From contig CAMWIH010000009.1 of the NCBI GenBank assembly GCA_947174305.1, positions 1 to 33,766 of the forward strand: a stretch of DNA of 33,766 nucleotides, in the 5' to 3' direction. The stretch is from an uncultured Porphyromonadaceae bacterium. GTDB lineage: Bacteria > Bacteroidota > Bacteroidia > Bacteroidales > Muribaculaceae. The notes under the pieces were generated by a model that was not told the origin of the DNA, did no database searches, and saw only the letters and a list, made by a program, of their open reading frames with translations. Numbering within the stretch: the stretch's first letter is position 1; every line of letters starts with the position of its first letter. Position numbers and translations under genes: made by a program. This document shows, one piece after another, positions 29,578-33,766 of the stretch.

Positions 29578-30162
29578 TTAGCTTTTGGAGTGGAGGCGGT
29601 AGGATATTCCTTGGGCGGAGCCTGCTATATAAGAAAATGGTTTGTTGCTGTCTCTGCTCACCCGGAAGAATGCGGGGGCATGCTGTGTCAGAGAACTGCA
29701 CTGTACGTTATCGCCAATTCTCAGGCGCGAGTTTTCATTTTCTACAACCTCGAAACTTTCTGCACCGATATAGCGCAGCTTCACCTTGCGGTTAGGTTGC
29801 CAGAGGATTGTAATTTCTGTATCTTCAGGGAGTGACAGAGTCTCTATGTATTCCCCCTTATATTCCTTCGACTGAATTTCAGCCGGCTCTGAGCAATATT
29901 CCGATATGTCGTTAAACCCTATAAACTTGCAGAGTGAATTAAGTGTGTAGGAGCTTGGGGTGTATTGATTGCCTTTGTCGGATATATATCCCCATACGCG
30001 TTTAAGTGTTGTAGGGCTGATATAACCATGACCTTCATTTTGTAGTCGCTCGCTTAGGTATATGTAATCGGCAGGTGAGTGGAGAACACGTGATATGTAT
30101 CGCTCCACATCCTTTTTCAGGCGATTTAAATCTCCTGCTTCGATTTTGTTATTATCCTTCAT
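29578..30162 (-). CDS. Hypothetical protein with HTH-like N-terminus
   Basis: 194 aa; YLSERLQNEGHGYISPTTLKRVWGYISDKGNQYTPSSYTLNSLCKFIGF resembles a DNA-binding helical region; beta-rich C-terminal half. Confidence 0.55.
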   Translation of the reverse strand: MKDNNKIEAGDLNRLKKDVERYISRVLHSPADYIYLSERLQNEGHGYISPTTLKRVWGYISDKGNQYTPSSYTLNSLCKFIGFNDISEYCSEPAEIQSKEYKGEYIETLSLPEDTEITILWQPNRKVKLRYIGAESFEVVENENSRLRIGDNVQCSSLTQHAPAFFRVSRDSNKPFSYIAGSAQGISYRLHSKS

Positions 30163-30693
30163 TATCTTTATCAGCTGCTTATGAAAAGTGTGATCATATA
30201 CTGTTGCGAAATTACAAAATTTATCGGTATCAACAATGGTATCAAGTGTGTGGAGTATTTTTCGGAAATGGTTTTTGTGATGAATTAAGATATTACTTCA
30301 AGTCGCTATGTAATAAGGCTTACTGGTTCACCCATATCAGTTTGTCGGTATCATATCCGCGTTTTTGGGCTTCGACACGGATAAGGAAAAAATCTTTTTC
30401 ATGTTGCTTATTTTTTAATTGATTGTAATGAAGTCGTTTAGACTGAATTGATGTGTTCTATCTTTTTAACAATCACTAAGCTAAAAAAGAAAAGGTGCAA
30501 AGAATATTTTAACTGTTTTTAAAATTTATCGCCAGATTGTTATTTTTATTGATCGCTATGCCAGGATTCGTTTCTGCCTGAATATTGCCGGCTTGCCGCT
30601 GAGGGATGTTTGCCAAATGTGGGTTGGTTTTGTAAAAGGAGATAGAACCGTTTAATTCATTCACGCGTTTATTTAATATAAAAAGAAAATACT

Positions 30694-31056
30694 ATGACAC
30701 GAAAAGAACTTACTGATATTATATCCGCAAAGGTGGCGGAAGTGATCGATAACCCCGGGTTCTGGGGAGAGGATCCGCAGATAAGTATAATTCCTACGAC
30801 ACTGTTGGTAGGCATTGAACGGCATGATGATGCCGATCGTGCTATTGCGTTCAGCGACTACGCCATTGAGGAAGATGCTGTGGAGGATGGAGACTATTCC
30901 GAAGACGCAGCAGATTTTCAGTCTGCCTCCGACCCGAAACTTTATCCGGTGTGGACATTGATTGACAACGCCACCAAGAAGCCGGATATGAAAAAGATCC
31001 ATAAGTTGGTAGATGAATTCATCCCACAGCAGGAGGAGAATCTTTATGCCGAGTAA
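30694..31056 (+). CDS. Hypothetical acidic small protein
   Basis: 120-aa ORF MTRKELTDIISAKVAEVIDNPGFWGEDPQISIIP..., strongly acidic. Confidence 0.6.
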   Translation: MTRKELTDIISAKVAEVIDNPGFWGEDPQISIIPTTLLVGIERHDDADRAIAFSDYAIEEDAVEDGDYSEDAADFQSASDPKLYPVWTLIDNATKKPDMKKIHKLVDEFIPQQEENLYAE

Positions 31057-31095
31057 ACGGCTATATTATTTGATTTCGATTATTGAAAACAGGAC

Positions 31096-31132
31096 GGTGT
31101 GTCAATTTACGGAAATTTGACACACCTTCTTT
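31096..31132 (+). terminator. Intrinsic terminator with GGTGTGTCAA stem
   Basis: GGTGTGTCAA / TTGACACACC followed by TTCTTTT; same stem sequence as the terminator at 24056. Confidence 0.7.
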
Positions 31133-31262
31133 TATTATCGTTCTGCGTATGTGGTTTCAATCACGTTTTGCAATAGCGGAAATGAATTGCTTTGATTCTT
31201 CAATTATACTACTATACTACTTTTGATTCATAGACCATTTAGCGCATAAACTAAAAAATTAC

Positions 31263-31274
31263 TAAATTTGTAGA
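31263..31274 (+). promoter_or_regulatory. -7 element (TAAATTTG) 4 nt before the ATG of array gene 1
   Basis: TAAATTTG at 31263-31270, TAGA, ATG at 31275; same arrangement before the other two array genes. Confidence 0.5.
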
Positions 31275-31312
31275 ATGGAGAAGAATCAAGGGAAGAATCA
31301 GTGTAATGCAGG

Positions 31313-31335
31313 ACTGGTCGCAAATTGCGACCAGT
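31313..31335. repeat. Intragenic palindrome 1a (23 bp)
   Basis: ACTGGTCGCAA-A-TTGCGACCAGT, perfect 11-bp arms. Confidence 0.9.
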
Positions 31336-31510
31336 TGAAGATGCCGATAGAAAATCGGATACTTACATTTAGGGGTAAGCCAGTGATGATTGATCGTGAT
31401 TTGGCTGAGTTGTATGGAGTGGAGACAAAACGTCTAAATGAACAAGTTAAAAGAAACATAGAAAGATTTCCAGAATCATTTAGGTTTCAACTGAATGACT
31501 TGGAGAGGTA

Positions 31511-31539
31511 TGAACTGGTCACAAATTGTGACCGGTTCA
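31511..31539. repeat. Intragenic palindrome 1b (29 bp)
   Basis: TGAACTGGTCACAA-A-TTGTGACCGGTTCA, one T/G wobble in the arms. Confidence 0.9.
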
Positions 31540-31790
31540 ATGGACTTAAGCATTCCAGTTCTAATCCCTTCGCTTTTACCGAACAAGGTGTTGCGATGCT
31601 TTCTGCTGTATTGAAAAGCGAAACTGCTATAAGGACAAGTATTCGCATCATTGAGGCATTCGTTGCCATGCGTAATTTCCTTCTGAATAATGCTTCAATT
31701 TTTCAGAGAATTGAAAGTATTGAGAAGAAGTAACTGAAAACTGATGAGAAAGTCGATGCAATTCTTGATAAGCTTGGTGATAATGAGAAA

Positions 31791-32289
31791 CCGAAGGAGG
31801 GAGTCTTTTTCAACGGCCAGATTTTTGATGCCTACGCCTTGGTTGCGGATCTTATCCGTGAGGCAAAGGAAAGGATTGTTTTGATTGACAATTATATAGA
31901 TGATACGGTGTTGGTTCAGCTTGCCAAACGTAAGCCGGGGGTGACGGTTGACATTTACGACGGACATATAACGAAGCAACTGCGTCAGGATGTTGAGAAA
32001 CACAATGAGCAGTATCCGGGAGTTACATTGCATAAATACACCACAGCTCACGACCGTTTCCTGATAATCGATGAAGATGTTTATCATATCGGAGCATCTC
32101 TGAAAGATCTCGGCAAGAAACTCTTCGCTTTTTCCAAGATGGAAGTGATGACAGGGACGGAACTCCTAACAGGGCTGTGACTGCAAAATAATGATTAATT
32201 TTGATTCTTAATATAGGCTGTTCATCTGGGTTCATAGACCATTTAACGCATAAACTAAAAAAATTACTAAATTTGTAGAATGGAGAAGA
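31791..32289 (+). repeat. Long direct repeat, copy 1 (PLD-like domain + intergenic promoter cassette + first codons)
   Basis: Matches 32760-33258 at an offset of 969 bp; 31887-32043 is identical to 32856-33012 over 157 bp. Confidence 0.9.
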
Positions 32290-33149
32290 ATAGCGTGAAT
32301 GAAATCATACTTTATCAGCCGGACGATACTCTTACCTTGGATGTAAGGGTGGAGGATGAATCGGTATGGTTGACACAGGCACAGATGGCTGAACTATTTC
32401 AGACCACGCGAAATAATATAACGCTTCATACGCGTAATATCTTTAAAGAGGGTGAACTGGTAGAGCAGTCAGTTAGTAAGGAATCCTTACTAACTGCCAA
32501 AGACGGTAAGCGGTATCGTACCAAATTCTATAATTTGGATGTGATTATATCTGTAGGCTACCGAGTCAAATCCTTAAGGGGAACTCAATTTAGGATATGG
32601 GCTTTAAAGATTATAAAAGATTATCTTCTTCGAGGCTATTCTGTCAATCAGCGTCTCTTACTATTGGAGGATAAGATTGACAGAAGATTTTCGGAATATG
32701 ACCAACATTTTCGTGAATTGGATGGAAAGGTTGATTTCTTTGTGCGTTCTTCCCTGCAACCGAAGGAGGGAGTCTTTTTCAATGGCCAGATTTTTGATGC
32801 ATACGCTTTGGTTGCGGATCTTATACGTGGCGCAAAGGAAAGAATTGTGGTGCTCGACAATTATATAGATGATACGGTGTTGGTTCAGCTTGCCAAACGT
32901 AAGCCGGGGGTGACGGTTGACATTTACGACGGACATATAACGAAGCAACTGCGTCAGGATGTTGAGAAACACAATGAGCAGTATCCGGGAGTTACATTGC
33001 ATAAATACACCAAAGCTCACGACCGTTTCCTGATAATCGATGAAGATGTTTATCATATCGGAGCCTCTCTCAAAGATCTCGGCAAGAAACTCTTCGCCTT
33101 CTCCAAGATGGAGGTGATGACAGGGTCTGAACTCCTATCCAGTCTATGA
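32280..33149 (+). CDS. Array gene 2: RhuM-family N-terminus + PLD-like C-terminus
   Basis: VWLTQAQMAELFQTTRNNITLHTRNIFKEGEL...YRTKFYNLDVIISVGYRVKSLRGTQFRIWALKIIKDYLLRGY is RhuM-like; C-terminus AKERIVVLDNYIDDTVLVQLA...HDRFLIIDEDVYHIGASLKDLGKKLFAF is PLD-like. Confidence 0.88.
   Translation: MEKNSVNEIILYQPDDTLTLDVRVEDESVWLTQAQMAELFQTTRNNITLHTRNIFKEGELVEQSVSKESLLTAKDGKRYRTKFYNLDVIISVGYRVKSLRGTQFRIWALKIIKDYLLRGYSVNQRLLLLEDKIDRRFSEYDQHFRELDGKVDFFVRSSLQPKEGVFFNGQIFDAYALVADLIRGAKERIVVLDNYIDDTVLVQLAKRKPGVTVDIYDGHITKQLRQDVEKHNEQYPGVTLHKYTKAHDRFLIIDEDVYHIGASLKDLGKKLFAFSKMEVMTGSELLSSL
32470..32496. repeat. Intragenic palindrome 2 (27 bp)
   Basis: CAGTTAGTAAGGA-A-TCCTTACTAACTG, perfect 13-bp arms. Confidence 0.9.
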
Positions 33150-33258
33150 CGACAAAATAATGATTAATTTTGATTCTAAAATGAGGGCTATTCATCTGGG
33201 TTCATAGACCATTTAACGCATAAACTAAAAAATTGCTAAATTTGCAGAATGGAGAAGA
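32760..33258 (+). repeat. Long direct repeat, copy 2
   Basis: Second copy of 31791-32289 at +969 bp. Confidence 0.9.
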
Positions 33259-33766
33259 ATCAAAGGAAAAATCAACAAAATGCGGCAGCAGTAATAAGTT
33301 ATGATAGTGCATTGCTTCCTGTACGTATTGAATCGCTAATACACACAATTAGGGATCAGCCAGTTATGACTGATCGTGATTTGGCTAGACTTTATGGTGT
33401 GGAGACGAAAGTATTAAACCAAGCGGTGAAACGTAATATTCAACGTTTCCCCCCGGATTTTATGTTTCAACTGACAAAGGAGGAATGTTTAAGGTCACAA
33501 ATTGTGACCTTAAAAGAAGGTCGCGGGCATCATCTAAAATATATGCCGTATGTCTTCACCGAAAATGGTGTGGCGATGCTCAGCAGTGTGTTGCGGTCGG
33601 AGAAAGCTATTGAGGTCAACATTAGTATTATGAGAGCCTTCTCTGCAATGCGTAATTTCCTTGTGAACAATGCAGCTATATTCCAACGTATGGATCAATT
33701 GGAAATGAAGCAACTGAAAACTGATGAGAAAGTCGATGCAATTCTTGATAAGCTTGGTGATAATGA
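33249..33766 (+). CDS. Array gene 3: ORF6N-domain protein, truncated by the window end (absent from the supplied ORF track)
   Basis: MEKNQRKNQQNAAAVISYDSALLPVRIESLIHTIRDQPVMTDRDLARLYGVETKVLNQAVKRNIQRFPPDFMFQLTKEECLRSQIVTLKEGRGHHLKYMPYVFTENGVAMLSSVLRSEKAIEVNISIMRAFSAMRNFLVNNAAIFQRMDQLEMKQLKTDEKVDAILDKLGDN; open to the window edge. Confidence 0.88.
   Translation, partial: MEKNQRKNQQNAAAVISYDSALLPVRIESLIHTIRDQPVMTDRDLARLYGVETKVLNQAVKRNIQRFPPDFMFQLTKEECLRSQIVTLKEGRGHHLKYMPYVFTENGVAMLSSVLRSEKAIEVNISIMRAFSAMRNFLVNNAAIFQRMDQLEMKQLKTDEKVDAILDKLGDN
33488..33514. repeat. Intragenic palindrome 3 (27 bp)
   Basis: TTTAAGGTCACAA-A-TTGTGACCTTAAA, perfect 13-bp arms; 17-bp core identical to palindrome 1b. 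Confidence 0.9.

Larger units (their letters stand above)
31275..32180 (+). pseudogene. Array gene 1: ORF6N-domain DNA-binding N-terminus + PLD-like C-terminus, interrupted by an in-frame TAA at 31731-31733
   Basis: ORFs 31275..31733 and 31839..32180 share one frame, and the frame is open between them except for TAA. Gene 3 has CAA at the homologous position (CAACTGAAAACTGATGAG vs TAACTGAAAACTGATGAG). Confidence 0.85.

Noticed and set aside
31275-33766. Possible transposon or integron array
   Set aside because: No transposase or integrase gene, no attC-like structure and no target-site duplication seen; repeats are direct and coincide with gene modules.
1-33766. CRISPR arrays, tRNA or rRNA genes
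   Set aside because: No regularly spaced repeat-spacer structure, tRNA cloverleaf or rRNA sequence was recognised by eye.

Overview
This 33.8 kb window looks like a Bacteroidota (Bacteroidales-type) chromosome segment. The basis is TAnnTTTG-type -7 promoter elements, a SecDF fusion, a T9SS-like C-terminal domain, a membrane-anchored TPR/AraC regulator, and ORF6N/RhuM family genes. The left two thirds is mostly housekeeping or secreted-protein content: secDF (partial), a PNGase F-like secreted protein, a TPR-AraC regulator, two large secreted proteins, rimP-nusA-infB-folK, dnaX (minus), a PduO-type cobalamin adenosyltransferase, a DUF2795-like small protein, a DUF1848 protein, an AAA/DUF4143 ATPase and an EamA transporter. 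The right third (about 24.0-33.8 kb) is accessory. It holds a minus-strand operon of uncharacterised proteins preceded by a structured, possibly noncoding leader, a divergent membrane-anchored Ser/Thr kinase, and a tandem array of at least three 'variable DNA-binding N-domain + near-constant PLD-like C-domain' genes. That array is the most interesting part. Each gene is preceded by the same promoter cassette, and copies 1 and 2 carry a 157-bp identical stretch. Every copy contains a 23-29 bp palindrome inside its DNA-binding-domain coding region or N-terminus. A 17-bp palindrome core (GGTCACAAATTGTGACC) is identical in two genes but read in different frames, and a third instance carries a symmetric (covarying) substitution. 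This suggests DNA-level rather than protein-level selection. Copy 1 is split by a single CAA-to-TAA change. All calls are by eye, with no database searches.
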